This document shows, in pieces, positions 33,611 through 45,957 of a DNA stretch of 64,000 nucleotides (its first letter is position 1; each line of letters begins with the position of its first letter). The notes beneath the pieces were generated by a model. That model was given only the letters and a program-made list of their open reading frames with translations. It did not search any database and was not told where the DNA came from. Source of the DNA: Eucommia ulmoides. Its lineage: Eukaryota > Streptophyta > Magnoliopsida > Garryales > Eucommiaceae. The stretch spans positions 8,743,001-8,807,000 of the forward strand of contig CM028340.1 in assembly GCA_016647705.1 (NCBI GenBank). Direction: 5' to 3'. A program made the translations under genes and the position numbers.

Positions 33611-35608
33611 GTAGTAAGAGAGAAAGTGAAAAGGAGTGGGCCCAAGGCCACTGTTAGCCGCAATACCAAACCAAAAAAAAAAAAAAAGAGGAAAAAATGG
33701 TCCTGTGCCACGTGTCATCCAATGATGAGGCAGTGAAAAAGGCGCGTGATCTCACGTGCCCGCAACCCTAGAACCCCATTTTTTGTATTTTTTACAATTT
33801 TACCCTTTTTTATTCCAATTTAGACTGGGCTTTGGTGGCCAAACCTAATTTTTAGGGTTTCCCACGTGTTTTTCATGCCCCATATTTTTTTATAAATAGG
33901 ACCATCTTCTACCCACTTTATTCATTCAGAAATTGAGAGAAAAAACATTAAAGAGTGATTCTTATCGTAGACCCTTTCGGGAAGCTGTCTGCACGAGAAA
34001 AAAACCCAAGTATCGGGATTTTTTGGCCTAGAATAGGTATGTTTTCTGATTTTAATTCTTTTTTCAGCTTTATTTTATTATCTTTGCAATTCAAATTCCT
34101 CCAGCTTTTATTTATTTAATTGTCCGATGACTCGATGAAAAACGTCGGGATGAGGTTCCTTATTCTCAATCTAAACCTTTGAGCGTTTAGACAAGGACAC
34201 CATCTCGCTATATTTTTTTTTTCTATATTTTTTATTTTTTATTTTTTATTTTATTTTGCTCATAAATTCATTAAAAAGAAAAAACTCAAAAAATTAAGTC
34301 GTCTGATGATCTGATGAAAACGTCGGGGTAAGTTTCTCGTGCTTAAACTTAATCCCTGAACGTTAGGTGAATGATGTTTCATTGTTTATTTTATTTTATT
34401 TTGTTTTGTTTTTTTATTCTTGTTATCGAAATCCTAAAAATAAAAAAACTAAAAAAAAACTAAAATCCAAAAATAATAAAATCTTTGTTTGTAGGAATTA
34501 ATTTTTACAAACCTTAAGGCGAATCCGACGTTTTGATAAATCGTGGGAGAATTTTTCGTGGCTTCGTTTTCGTTCCTCAACTCGAGTGAAATTTAGAAAT
34601 GAATGTTTTTTAAGAAATCTCTTCACTCGGTAAATTTTTCATGGGATTTCTTTTAAGTATCAAAAAGATTAATTTCAACTAAATTGTTTTTGTGAACTTC
34701 CCTCGATTCTCTTATCCATAGAATTTGAGGGAATTTCAAAACATGATTTCTTTAAATTAATCAGACAAACTCAAAGTAGACTTTTTTTTTTGCATCCACT
34801 TAGCATGTTTATTTCTCGTATCATTTAGACGGCATGTTTAGGACACTTTCACCACTTACACTTTTCATACATATAGTTTTTTTTTTTTTTCAACAAATCC
34901 ACGCTACTTTTTCACATCTAATCATGACACGTGCACCACTTATATTTTTTAATTAAATGATTGTCACACATAATCACGTTAATTCACATAGTGTTCCCCA
35001 TTCGATTCCCGTATTCATATCAGTTTGCATTGACATATTTAAATTAAATCATTTAGTTTTTTTATTAGTTACTTTTGCATAAAAAATAAATTTATTTAGA
35101 TGTTAGTTTTGCATTCATATTCCCAATCTTATTCATCTATTTTAGTTTGCCTATTTAAATTAAAGAAGTCTCTTGGAAACATATATAAACCCCCTGGGAA
35201 CCATCCTTATCAAATCTTTAATATTCGATAAGAGGTTATACCGGGAGAATATTCCAAAAAATTCAAAAACTTGTCCCACCTTATTTGTGAAAATACCAAA
35301 AAAGATTTATAAGAGGAGAATGATTTCAAAATAAAATAAAATACTCGGACTAAACTAATTGGACTTAATTGGACAAAAGGTACCGTTTTCGGAAGGGCGA
35401 CTTGGGGTGCCTAACACCTTCTCCGAGCGTAACTGACCTCCTAGCCTTTAAATGAATCTTTGGTTTGACCACGTTTTTGGAGTCAATTTTTATTTAGGCC
35501 TTTTTAAATTGTTTTTCTAAAAATTCGGTGACCTAGCACACCATTTAAACCCAATGCTAGGTGGCGACTTCTTATTTCTTAAAACGGCCTAAGTATATTT
35601 TTTGAGAT
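33137..35608 (+). mobile_element. Foreign LTR inserted in the integrase relic
   Basis: It begins TGTAGACACGATATTTTAAC and ends near TATTTTTTGAGAT, where host integrase text resumes. It contains poly-A and poly-T tracts, (GA)n and (TA)n microsatellites near 33437-33606, TATAAATAG at 33892 and the GGTGCCTAACACC-to-GGTGGCGACTTC block also present in the fragment at 25617-26640. No internal retrotransposon genes are present, so it is a solo LTR or fragment. Comparison with the duplicated integrase copy suggests about 30 bp of host text are missing at the junction, so no target duplication remains. Confidence 0.7.
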
Positions 35609-36024
35609 TGAATTAAGGCTTAGCCTGGATCTCCTAGAGGAACTACGGGAACAATCACAAGTAAGGAGGGTTGCATACCAACAATGAGTGGCACGCTACC
35701 ACAACAAGCTAGTGTCTCCCAGAACGTTTCAAGTGGGAGACCTAATTCTCAAGAAAGTCACCATTGCCACCACGGAATGAGAAACATAGAGACTAGGATG
35801 CTCTTGGGAAGGTCCATACAAGGTGACCCGAATCGTGAAATCGAGAACCTATTGCCTCGAGACGATAGAAGGGCGAAAGTTACTCCACCCCTGGAAGGCA
35901 GAACATCTGAAAAAAATACTTTATATAAAATTATTGAAAAGTCTAAGAGAATTAATGAAGTATTTCTGATGTTTTGTTCCTCACTCCACTCTATAGTACG
36001 CGCCCAAATGCACGAGTGACCAGC

Positions 36025-36395
36025 AGACATCTCCGGCGAGAAACTCCCAACTACGATGTATAATGCCTAAACAGTCGTTCAGTGGCCATGGTAAGAAAAC
36101 CCCTATCACGGGATAAATTCTTAAGAGACTAAATGATGTCCATCGTGAGACACCTCAGACCACGGAGTAAAATGTTCGTTCGACCGACCGGCGACAATGC
36201 TGAGAAACCCCTAATCGTAGGGTAAAACGCCTAAGCGACTAGTTGGTATCTCGACAAGAAACTCCCAACTGTAGGGTAAAACACCTTAGCGGCCATTATA
36301 TAACAATGGTGAAAAACCCTCGATTGTGATGTAAAATACCCCTAAGCAACTAAACGATGGTCATGGTGAGATACCCCCAACCGGCGTGTCCTTCT
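36025..36395 (+). repeat. Degenerate minisatellite, about 55-bp units
   Basis: Units follow the pattern GAGAAACTCCCAACT, then GGTAAAACGCCTAAGCGACT, then a GATGGTCATGGT-like link. About six repeats can be traced. Tandem repeats in this 3' position are established for Tat-lineage retrotransposons. Confidence 0.8.
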
Positions 36396-39300
36396 CTGGC
36401 ACTGGTACGACATCTTCTAGTGCAACTTTTTCAGGAGCCAGCTCTACGTCCCCGACAGCTGGATTATCTTCTTGCATGGGGGGATTTATAATAGGAACCT
36501 CAAGAGAGTCCTCGCCACCAACAATAATCATAACGACGGGGTTGCCATAGAGTCATCGATATTCCACTAGTGCACCTTCAGGAAACCCGTTTGGAATGGC
36601 AAACCCTAGTGGAGGTACAGGACCATTGGAAACCCTGGCCAAGTAACCCTCCATCACATCGCTCTTTCAAAATGTCCTCTTATCATACAGTAGCACGCTA
36701 ATAACATGTTCCAGACCGTGTTGCAATTCTTCCTCTACTCACCCATGGAAGCTTGAAGTTAGGTTATCGTTTGCACAAGAGAATGCATTTGAGCAGTCAA
36801 ACTCTCCACCTAAGATTCTAGACACACGAATCTGGAACCCATCTCTAACTCTACCCACTAGTGCTCTTCTCTTTTAGCCTTCAGCTAATCCTAGAGGAGT
36901 TCATTGTGAGCCATCCGCAAAGCGGATTCCACCTTCACCCGAGTCAATTGATCATTAAAAACTTCATTAGCTTTAAAGCAATACTATTGGCGACAAACAA
37001 AATCTATCAAATTGCTCGAAAGCAAGGAATGAGCCTTCCTAAGTTACCTTATGAGCTCTTTGTCTCCTTGCCCTAGAATGAGCCTCCTATATTTGGAGAA
37101 AATGGTACCTTACAAAAGGAGAAAGAACAATAGATGGGCTTCCCAAGGCCCAATTCTTGGGGGTTACGGGAGAGTAGTGCAACTGGAACCATGGATCCCA
37201 AGCCTAGGTACTCCATTGGGGACTTACTGCATATTTAAGTGAAGGTAGAAGATGAACCTTCTTCCAAGGCCTCTTCTGGGGACAGTCTTGTATGGTCGAC
37301 AAATCAACAATATGGTAAGGACACGGCCTGTGTGGAAAATATATCCACTAACTGGAATGTGACACATATGGTTTTTCCGATTCGCGAAGAATTGCGGGGG
37401 TTGGAGGAAGAAGTGAAGGTTCTCTCGCCAGGGTCTTAAAGCCGAAAGTGACATAGTCTTGCCTGTCCATCCTTGACTTATTAAACAACACATCTATCTT
37501 AGGATCCTTATTTTCTATGGGAGAAAAATCAGGAACAATGATCACCCATTGTGGCACAACTAAGATAATTCTCCCATCACATACCAGGATGGATACGGTG
37601 ATAGGTTCAACAACAATGTTCGGGGGTGCACACGCTTCACTACTCGCAAAAAGATTCTTCGGTGGCACTTTCATGATAACAAGCCCCGCCTTAAAGGAAG
37701 ATGATCGTGGCAAGGGATTACTCGCCTGAATAACCTAAGACGAGAGCAAGGAGCGCACTTCGGAAGCTACGAGTAGAAATCTTCTGGGCAAGGGCCTTTC
37801 TTACTTATCTTAGATTATACCCGTAACAAGTAAGAAAAATGGTTGTATCCCCCTTGAGGACACACCCTTCCTCAGGGGCCCTGGGAAACTTCTGTTTTAT
37901 CGCTCTAAACTTCCACTGACCGAAGAGGAGAACTGCTTCTTGATCCTAGCTCTTCTTAGTAAAGTCTAACTTCTCCACCAGCCGAGAATTACTACCATAG
38001 CAGAGGTGGAAGAAGTAACCTTTACACTAATTTCTATCTTGAATGAGGTACTAACTACACACATCCTCTACCCTGAGCAATAAACCAAACACCTTGTTCA
38101 ACTGGAACCATGGATCCCAAGCCTAGGTACTCCATTGGGGACCTACTGCATGTCTAAGTGAAGGCAGATGAGGAACCTTCTTCCAAGGCCTCTTCTGGGG
38201 ATAGTCTTGTATGGCCGACAAATCAACAATATGGCAAGGACACGGCCTGTGTGGAAAATATATCCACTAACTGGAATGTGACACATATGGTTTTTCCGAT
38301 TCACGAAGAACTGCGGGGGTTGGAGGAAGAAATGAAGGTTCTCTCGCCAGGGTCTTGAAGCTGAAAGTAACATAGTCTTTCCTGTCCATCCTTGACTTAT
38401 TAAACAACACATCTATCTTAGGATCCTTATTTTCTATGGGAGAAAAATCAGGAACAATGATCACCCATTGTGGCACAACTAAGATAATCCTCCCATCACG
38501 TACCAGGATGGATGCGGTGATAGGTTCAACAACAATGTTCGGGGGTGCACACACTTTATGTTGTGGCACAACTAAGATAATCCTCGCAAAAAGATTCTTC
38601 GGTGGCACTTTCATGATAACAAGCCCCGCCTTAAAGGAAGATGATCGTGGTAAGGGATTACTCGCCTGAATAACCTAAGACGAGAGCAAGGAGCGCACTT
38701 CAGAAGCTACGAGTAGAAATCTTCTGGGCAAGGGCCTTTCTTACTTATCTTAGATTATACCCGTAACAATTAAGAAAAATGGTTGTATCCCCCTTGAGGA
38801 CACACCCTTCCTCAGGGGACCCTGGGAAACTTCTGTTCTATCGCTCTAAACTTCTACTGACCGAAGAGGAGAACTGCTTCTTGATCCTAGTTCTTCTTAG
38901 TAAAGTCTAACTTCTCCACCTGCCGAGAACTGCTACCATAGCAGAGGTGGAAGAAGTAGCCTTTACACTAATTTCTATCTTGAATGAGGTACTAACTACA
39001 CACATCCTCTACCCTGAGCAATAAACCAAACACCTTATTCAGGGTAACAACCCCTATCATAATGCGAACATCGTTAGAGGCACCATAGAATAGGAAAAGT
39101 TGGTAGAATTTTAAAATCTCACGCACGACGCGTGGTAGTGAAAACTAGAGCCCACGCCTGGTTGCAAACCAACAATGGATAAGTATCTTATCCTCCTTTA
39201 GGGTACTGAGGTCCATATTAGCATCGACCAGAGTCGCCCTAATAGAATAAGACAAGTTCAGTTATTGCAAGAGGTCCCATGGAATGTGCTTTACCAAATG

Positions 39301-41305
39301 AGCTGTGGAAGTAGCAAAGGACAAGTAAAAAAAATATTAAGAATTCTGTGAGAAGAAAGAAAACCCTAGTCACGAGTGGTAAATTTCTAATGGTTAACCC
39401 ATATGAGTTATATAGGTAACCTAAGTAAAACGAAAGCCGTGTCAAGCAACGCATAACTATCGAGAGTGAGTCCTTTCTCCCCTCATTTCTCTCCCTTCTT
39501 CCTCTCGCTCTATACCTCAGGGACTCAGCGACTACAGAGCCTCTTTCTCTCATTTTTTCCCTTAGGGCTTACCCTGGAAGAGCTACCCTTAAAGGAGGAT
39601 GGGGTCCAGCCCGGGGTGAGACAAGCTTATCTCATCATGTCTTTAATATTGGCAATACGTCTCTCTAGGCCATCAACGTTCGGGTCCGACGTTTCCTCCC
39701 TTGCCCTTTCTAGTATCTCCTCTCTTGTCCCATGGTAAAAAGCTTGCAAACAAAGTTGTTGGTCCAACCCATCTAATAAGCTTTTTAGGTCTCTTATCTT
39801 TGCAAGAAAATGAACCTTCCCCTCGGAGCTCTTTATGTAGACTGTAGTCAACTTCCACTCCAGCTCTAATTTCTGGTTAGATAAGTAGAGAAATTGGTCA
39901 TCCATAATGATGCCCACTACCAAAGTGTGCTCATTTGGGAAACCTCCTCGACCGAGGTAGCAAGAAGAAAGATAATGTTGTAAACCTCCTCCACCCTGTC
40001 TTTCTAATGGGTAAATAGATGATGTGTCTCATCGACAGCATATAGACCAACCCAAGGCATTCTTAAAAAGAGAAAAGGAAAAAAGTAAAAGGCAACAAAA
40101 ATGATGGGTGGAATTAACCTAACACATCTCTACTATTTATAGAAGGATATACATAGAGTAAGATCCCTCCCTAGACATCCTATCGGTTGGTATGAAATGA
40201 CGATGCATGTAAACAAATCGCCACGGCTAGCATGCTCAGATAATCGTGCAGGATATTATGAGGATATTCTTGGGAAGTTGTGCGATCTCTTTAGGTGATA
40301 CATCAACCTTTAAAGACAAGGCCTACCCCCTATGACCTACACGTACGATGTAGTGCTCTCGATAGTCGGGCGCCCTTCCCAAAGACTACCTTATCCGTTT
40401 CAGTAATTAATTTGGGAGAGGATGAAGCCTTATTTGCTTGCTCCAAAGAGACAAGAAGGGTACACTATCTTCATTTGGGTCACCACTAATCGGGTTGCGA
40501 GCCTCGAAGGAACAAGTTGAAGGAAAACATGATAATCCTCGGCAAGGTGAACTACCCCCACTTCCAGAGACCTTACCATTAAATGTTCAAGGTGTAAAAT
40601 ATTTAACGTAACTCTTCATGGACCAATCGAAGCACCCAACGATTTTTCTCCCATTTGTGAAATAGATGTGCCTCGTTGGCACTCTAAGCAGGTAAGTCTT
40701 AAAGCTCCTCTTGCTTGAGGTACGCCTAAACCTCCATTTCTCTTATGCGAGCCTCAACCTGCCACTTCAGTTCTGCCTCCTTATTATATCAGAAGCATAA
40801 AAAAGTTACCTCATGGAGAAGTTGCACGACATGAGAGATGGGGAATTCATTTACCACGTGTGGGTCGGTTCTTTGCAAGGACCTCATATAACATGGTATG
40901 AGGAATGAATGATAAAAGTCCATGCGTTGGATGAATCTCTAAAAAAGGTAAAGTCCAAAGTTAGTCAGGTGTTCCCCATCTCCCATGTGATAGGTATCTC
41001 TGACTAAAGGGCTTCTGGAACTGATGGACTCCTTGGATCGTCACCCCCACGTCGATCAGTTTTCTTATCTTTGGAAAGGTCAGATAGTGAGGGAGGGCCC
41101 AAAACCATCATCTTTGGTTTTTTTATTTAATCTTTTTTGAAAGGAGAATGAATCCAAGAAACAAGAAATTCACTTTTGGAAATGAGAAAAGTCCTCAAAA
41201 AACACCCCAACGAAAAAGAGGAATGATACAAAGCTAAGGACATGTGTCACCATGAGAAATCTCGTGCCAGAAGACTCCTAAGACAAGACTACTTTGCATT
41301 AGAGT
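36396..41305. other. 3' noncoding region of the Tat-type element with antisense frame relics
   Basis: No intact gene is supported. Minus-strand frames include a coiled-coil-like piece at 39627-39923 (LELEWKLTTVYIKSSEGK) and a longer one at 37348-37713 (DFSPIENKDPKIDVLFNKSR) that is repeated in the duplicated segment. Some Tat-type elements are known to carry an extra antisense reading frame here. Whether these pieces are its remains is an inference. Confidence 0.45.
37182..39030. repeat. 919-bp tandem duplication
   Basis: ACTGGAACCATGGATCCCAA at 37182 recurs at 38101. The two copies match almost base for base to AATAAACCAAACACCTT (about 38095 and 39030). One visible difference is a 26-bp local change near 38560, where TTGTGGCACAACTAAGATAA is repeated in the second copy. 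The high identity suggests this duplication is younger than the integrase one. Confidence 0.93.
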
Positions 41306-41380
41306 CTGGGGGGGTTATTGATGGTGGTGGATTTGGTTTTGGGCCACCAATGACAAAGCCCATAGAACCTGCAAAAAGGA

Positions 41381-43556
41381 GCGAAATCTCTTAGAAAGAG
41401 TTTCTAGGGTTCACGCCGCCACCGCCAAGGTCATCTTCTCCAGCCATGTTTTCATCGAAATTTTGATCGGAGCTTCATCTTATGCTGATTTTGTGCAGAA
41501 CCTTAGGTCCAGATGAGGGTTTCAAGTTGCCACCGCCGCATCATCTTCTTCAATCATCGTCCTTGTATTTTTTTTGGGAGTGTTGAGCTCGGATCATGCT
41601 TGGTCTTGATCTATTCAAGTATCATCATCTTCTTCAATGCTACAAATCGATTCTACCATTGTTGCTCTGACACAATTTTAGTAGCAACGCAAACATAGTC
41701 ATTTCCCACATATGGTTTTGAGCTTCTAAATCTATCGATGTTTGTTGAAAGAACTAGGGTAGAAGAGCTTCGGGGTTCGGCTTACCTGCACACAGTAAAC
41801 CAAACCTTGCAATTTGCGACGAGATATTGACTATTACACATTAGGATTTTGAGGAAATGTTTGTTTTTGTTATGTTTTTTTGGTGGTTGTGTGCTTGTGC
41901 ATAGTTGTTATCTATATTGGATGTGAGCTTGGTTCAAAGTAGTGGTGAACTCTGGTAAATGGTCGGTCATTGCACTGCGAGGCCAGTAATAAACCAAAGT
42001 CCTTTGTTCCCTTTGCTCAGAGATCTTTTGTGTCCATTCATTCCTCTGAATTCACACCGATCATCAACTTAAAACTACTAACAACTCATAAGGAAGCGCC
42101 AACAATTGTTTGCTATTATCTAGATATTCAAGGATTGGCAAAGCCATTCTGTTTATCCCTGGTGGGTAACGTTTCCCATGGTAAACCATATTATGTTGAT
42201 TTGGAAAAATTCTTTTTGAAACTGGGTTGATTGGAGATTTTAGGATTGTATTTCTTGATCACAAACATGTTCTTATCCATTTTTCTAAAGAAGAGGATTT
42301 TCAAAGGGTTTGGTTAAAAGGAAAGTGGTTTGTCCTTGGTTTTCTGATGCGAGTTTTCAAATGGACAATAACTTTTCAATCTCATTTGGAATCAACTTTA
42401 GCTCCTATTTGTATTTCGTTACCTAATCTTCCTATTAACTTTCAAAATTCTTAATGTATATTCCATTATACAATCATTTGGTATTCCTTTGAAATTGGAC
42501 TCTACTGTTGTGGAGCTTTCACGGCCACATCTGGCTAGAGTGTGCGCAAAAATTAATCTCCTAAAACCTCGACCAAACAGAGTTTGGATTGGTGAAAGTG
42601 ATAATGGTAGTAAATTTTGGCAACCGATTCACTTTGAAAATATTTCCTTATATTGTACCCATTGTTGTCAGCAAGGCCATGAGAAGAGATTTTGTAAGCT
42701 AATTTATCTTCTAACAGATTCAAAGCAAATAATCAATGCAAAACAACCCAAAAATAAAGAGAGTAATCAAGGTATAGACGAGAGGAAAACTGAAAAGGTT
42801 GCATATACTATTATTGATTAAAATGTCAATCACTCTCTGTCACAAGAAAATTAAGATGCAGTTAAAGTAATTGAGAAGGGTGAAGTGGCTACAAATATTG
42901 AGGCAAAAAGTTTAGACGATGGAAACAAAGAAAATGTTATAAATCAAGTTAATATGGTAGATGAGCAACAAACGGAAAGTACTCCTAAGCATATAATGTT
43001 TGATCGGGGTTCAAGTTTTTCTTTGAATCTTAATATTCCGATTGGGAAAGAGAATGGAGGTAAAGAAATTGTTTGTGGCACACAAAGCATCGAGGACAAG
43101 AATGAGTCACCTAATATCAAGAACAAAGGATTTAGGAACTTTGGTCATAAAGAGGAAGTTTTATCTGATCAAATGATTTTAGAGGTTAATAAGAATTTTA
43201 ATCAAGATTCAGATTTCCATCCAATTTCAAAACTTAACCTCTCTCTAAGGAGATTTTGTGAGAATGTAAATCTCGATTAATATGATTTTCTGGTGGTTTT
43301 CTATAAAAGAGGAAAAAGACAAAAAGAAATTATAATTCCCTCTCAGAGGTGTTACAACAAGATCAATGAGAAAAAGGTATCACTTCGGATATATGGATGA
43401 TTTTTCGTTCTGGGATGAGTGATTTTGTTTTTTTTTTTTTTTCTATTTTATTTTCCGTTATTTGTTTATTTTTCCTATCAGTTTTGGCCTAATCTCCTGA
43501 TAGTTTAGTTAGTTTGTTTTATTTTATTAATGCATTATTTTCTTTTACAAAAAATA
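41381..43556 (+). mobile_element. ORF1-only LINE (half-LINE), about 2.2 kb
   Basis: It has an L1-like 5' leader (TAGGGTTCACGCCGCCACCG), an ORF1 relic, a T-rich 3' region and an A-rich end (TTTTACAAAAAATACAAAA). It is flanked by imperfect direct repeats CAAAAAGGA (41372-41380) and CAAAATGGG (43557-43565) derived from the LTR. No endonuclease or reverse transcriptase ORF2 is present between ORF1 and the tail. With the 5' leader kept, simple 5' truncation cannot explain this. Internal deletion, or a lineage of ORF1-only elements, could. Confidence 0.75.
41970..43280 (+). pseudogene. LINE ORF1 with DUF4283 and CCHC knuckle
   Basis: The first frame (41970-42230) carries the N-terminal part (SLVGNVSHGKPYYVDLEKFF). 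After one frameshift the DUF4283 core continues (IVFLDHKHVLIHFSKEEDFQ, KWFVLGFLMRVFKWT) to about 42454. After another break the part from 42489 has RVCAKINLLKPRPNRVWIGE and a CX2CX4HX4C knuckle, CTHCCQQGHEKRFC. A polar, charged C-terminal region follows to 43280 with one stop at about 42821. In LINEs this protein binds element RNA and nucleocapsid-like particles. Three or four lesions mean it is not translated whole. Confidence 0.82.
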
Positions 43557-44131
43557 CAAAATGGGGCCTAGGTTGCGCCTAAAATTTCCTGGGCTTGGCC
43601 CATGATCGTTAGTGAGCTCAAACTCCTGAGGGAGAAACGATGCATTTGAAGAAGCCCTGGACCTGCCAGAGAACTGGGCCTATGGGAAAAATCAAGTGCA
43701 ACGTTTATTGGCAAAGGATTAGTTACCACCAAATTGGCAGCGAATATTTCTTTGGCGTGAAGGAGCGCAAATAATAGAACAATCATTGTGCTGTAACAGA
43801 TTTGGTGACTTGGGACTACTCTCTCACCATTCTACACAAAGAACTGTATAAATACCTGAGTAAACCATGAGCCTAGGTATGTAATTCCATCCCGTACGCA
43901 AATTTATGCAATGCATGGGCATCATACGCCCGATTTTGTTGATCATGGACTTTTGTATTCGATTTTGCTCATTTTTCTCTCATCAAATACTTGCTCTTTT
44001 GCTGGAGATTCTTTGCCAGGATTTACCCCTTCCCTCAGTGTTAAGAATTTGTGTAGAAACCTTTGAAGGCAAGGAAGGAAGACTAGCAAGGATAGAATAA
44101 AAAATTTATTGTATTACCATTTCTAGCAACA

Positions 44132-45051
44132 TAAAAAATAAATAATTATTTTTCAAGCATCATACTTGTTTGCATATGTTTCAATTGTAATTGTAGTGAA
44201 ATTTATATGTCATTTTAATTCATGTTTGAATAAATTGTAACAATATTTTGTTAACTTGCAACTATCTCACCCATTATAACTAGGGTATAAAATTAATAAT
44301 AAATAAATTTTACAAGTTATTTCAATCTTTAAGAGCATTAATAATTAAACAAATAATATAAAACATAGAATATAGAGAAAATACATATATATTGGATTAA
44401 GTATACACATTTTCCTAAGAAGAGGTATATGTCATTTTAAACTAGAATATAAAGATACTTCCCTAAAACAGAGAATATAGAGAAAATACATGTTATTTTA
44501 AACTCTATGCACAAAGTTGAATAACGATCGTTCTCATGATACAACAATATTGAGAGTCAAGGTACAAGCAAGACATCTCCATATTGAACCGATCGCGAAC
44601 CATATTGCCCATAAATCAAGTAAATAATATACGTACAGTATAATAAAATAACACTTCTCTATGTTTATATATTTAAATCAAATCATATTCACTATTTTAT
44701 ATGTATCATACTTTTTTTTTTCTATGTTTATCTATATCTGTCTATATATTCTTTCATTCTCACACATGTATATATAGTGCATGAATTATGTAACTCTCAC
44801 TATAACATTGAGTATTCATAATATTATAATTAATAAAATCACAAATTATACAGATAAATATTATAATAATCTCATTGTAACATATATAATTATAATGGAA
44901 TTCACAAAGTCATTTTTAATAAATTTAATAACTTAATCACAATTATAATGTCTAATAAACATGTAATTAGGACACATAAACATAACTATTATAAATAAAT
45001 TTTAATATTAATTTTATTAAAAATATAATGTACTTTATGTATAATATAATA
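44132..45051. other. AT-rich DNA, no gene seen
   Basis: Strongly AT-rich with GAGAAAATACAT repeated at about 44373 and 44479. I see no coding or RNA gene. Confidence 0.5.
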
Positions 45052-45188
45052 TGTCACACCCCTCCCTAGCCCCCAACCCCCAAAGCTCGGCACAACGTAT
45101 CGACTTGTCATTTCCTGACCAACCTACAAATATATATATATATATAAGCTCGGCACAACGTATCGACTTGTCATTTCCTGACCAACCT

Positions 45189-45191
<3 letters not shown>

Positions 45192-45262
<71 letters not shown>
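45192..45262. repeat. (TA)n microsatellite, about 70 bp
   Basis: Uninterrupted TA dinucleotides. It generates artificial Ile/Tyr reading frames on both strands. Confidence 0.97.
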
Positions 45263-45267
<5 letters not shown>

Positions 45268-45957
45268 TGTACTGTTATAGATTTTGTCTTTCCAAAAATA
45301 ATATTTACCAAAGTCAAGGCCCAAAAATACACGTGTCCCCAAAATATCCTAGTAAAACTACAAAAAAAATTGAATCTTTCACAGTTCACATTTGTCCTAA
45401 CTATCCTCCAAACAAATGACACCACCTTTTGACTCTACCTAATGCTAGTAGTGGACCCATTTTTAGCTGCGGCACCTGAGACTAAAAATTTATCGATGTA
45501 CTATCTTCATAATATAAAAATAATTTATGGATCAAGCATAATTATCAAATACCACTTTTCAAATATAATATAAATATAACCGCATACTGAGCCGAAATAA
45601 CATTCCAAAACTATCCTTGCAATAAGATAATGCATTTAAATCAACCAATCAAATTATTCTGATATATAACAAAATACCGTACACATATTTTTCTACTAGC
45701 CATAGAATCTTTTCACCTCACGATCGGGAGTTACAACGGTACCGTAACCTATACAACTGTGTCATCTAAGGTGGCTATCAATACCAGGGCCATTTAATAT
45801 CTCCAATGATAGAATCCAACACGTAGTGAAAACCACCATATCATGATCATAATCATCATCATCACCATCATCAACAACAATGACAATAGATATCAATCGC
45901 CTGCAGGATTTGTCCTCCTGTCAGGTCACAACATATCGTTCTACAGGACATTCCTTC

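Larger units (their letters stand above)
31900..35760 (+). pseudogene. Gypsy integrase relic, internally duplicated and interrupted
   Basis: A decayed zinc-binding region (GYYWLTLANEARFYVQACDK) leads to the core WGIDIFGPF, then VVIDYFSNWVGAKPLA and IISNNGKQFNND, where the second catalytic Asp reads Asn. PQANDLVEVTN still has the Glu. A 396-bp stretch of the core is duplicated in tandem. An LTR insert follows at 33137-35608. The C-terminal part resumes at about 35612 (DLLEELREQSQVRRVAYQQ, then SPRTFQVGDLILKKVTIA). Stops are frequent, so the enzyme is dead. Confidence 0.82.
27770..44131 (+). mobile_element. Ty3/gypsy Tat-type retrotransposon, about 16 kb, decayed
   Basis: The 5' LTR is 27770-28379 and the 3' LTR 41319-44131 (split by a LINE). 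A primer-binding-like site (28384-28400) and a seven-G polypurine tract (41308-41314) are in place. Relics of gag, reverse transcriptase, RNase H and integrase follow in gypsy order. A long 3' region then carries a minisatellite, as is established for the Tat lineage. Stops and frameshifts are everywhere. Flanks read TTAAAAAC before the 5' LTR and TAAAAAA after the 3' LTR, so the target duplication is not clearly preserved. Nested inside are a foreign LTR (33137-35608) and a LINE (41381-43556). Confidence 0.85.
41319..44131 (+). repeat. 3' LTR of the Tat-type element, split by a LINE
   Basis: The left part (41319-about 41380) matches the first 55 bases of the 5' LTR. The right part (about 43557-44131) matches the rest, from GGTTGCGCCTAAAATTTCCT to the CA end. 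The polypurine tract GGGGGGGTTAT stands directly before it. Confidence 0.85.

Noticed and set aside
33172..33718. Reading frames rich in Phe, Ser, Ile and Tyr
   Set aside because: They translate poly-A/T tracts and (TA)n and (GA)n microsatellites inside an LTR.
33129..35691. Seven-base direct repeats TGAGTGG flanking 33136-35684, as a target duplication of the inserted LTR
   Set aside because: Integrase coding text already resumes at about 35612 (DLLEELREQ), inside the supposed insert, so the match is a coincidence and the true right end is near 35608.
39239..39553. Minus-strand 104-codon frame in the Tat-type 3' region
   Set aside because: No family resemblance; it lies in decayed element DNA and has compositional bias.
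45035..45425. Ile/Tyr-repeat reading frames
   Set aside because: Artefacts of the (TA)n microsatellite and the duplicated flanking segment.
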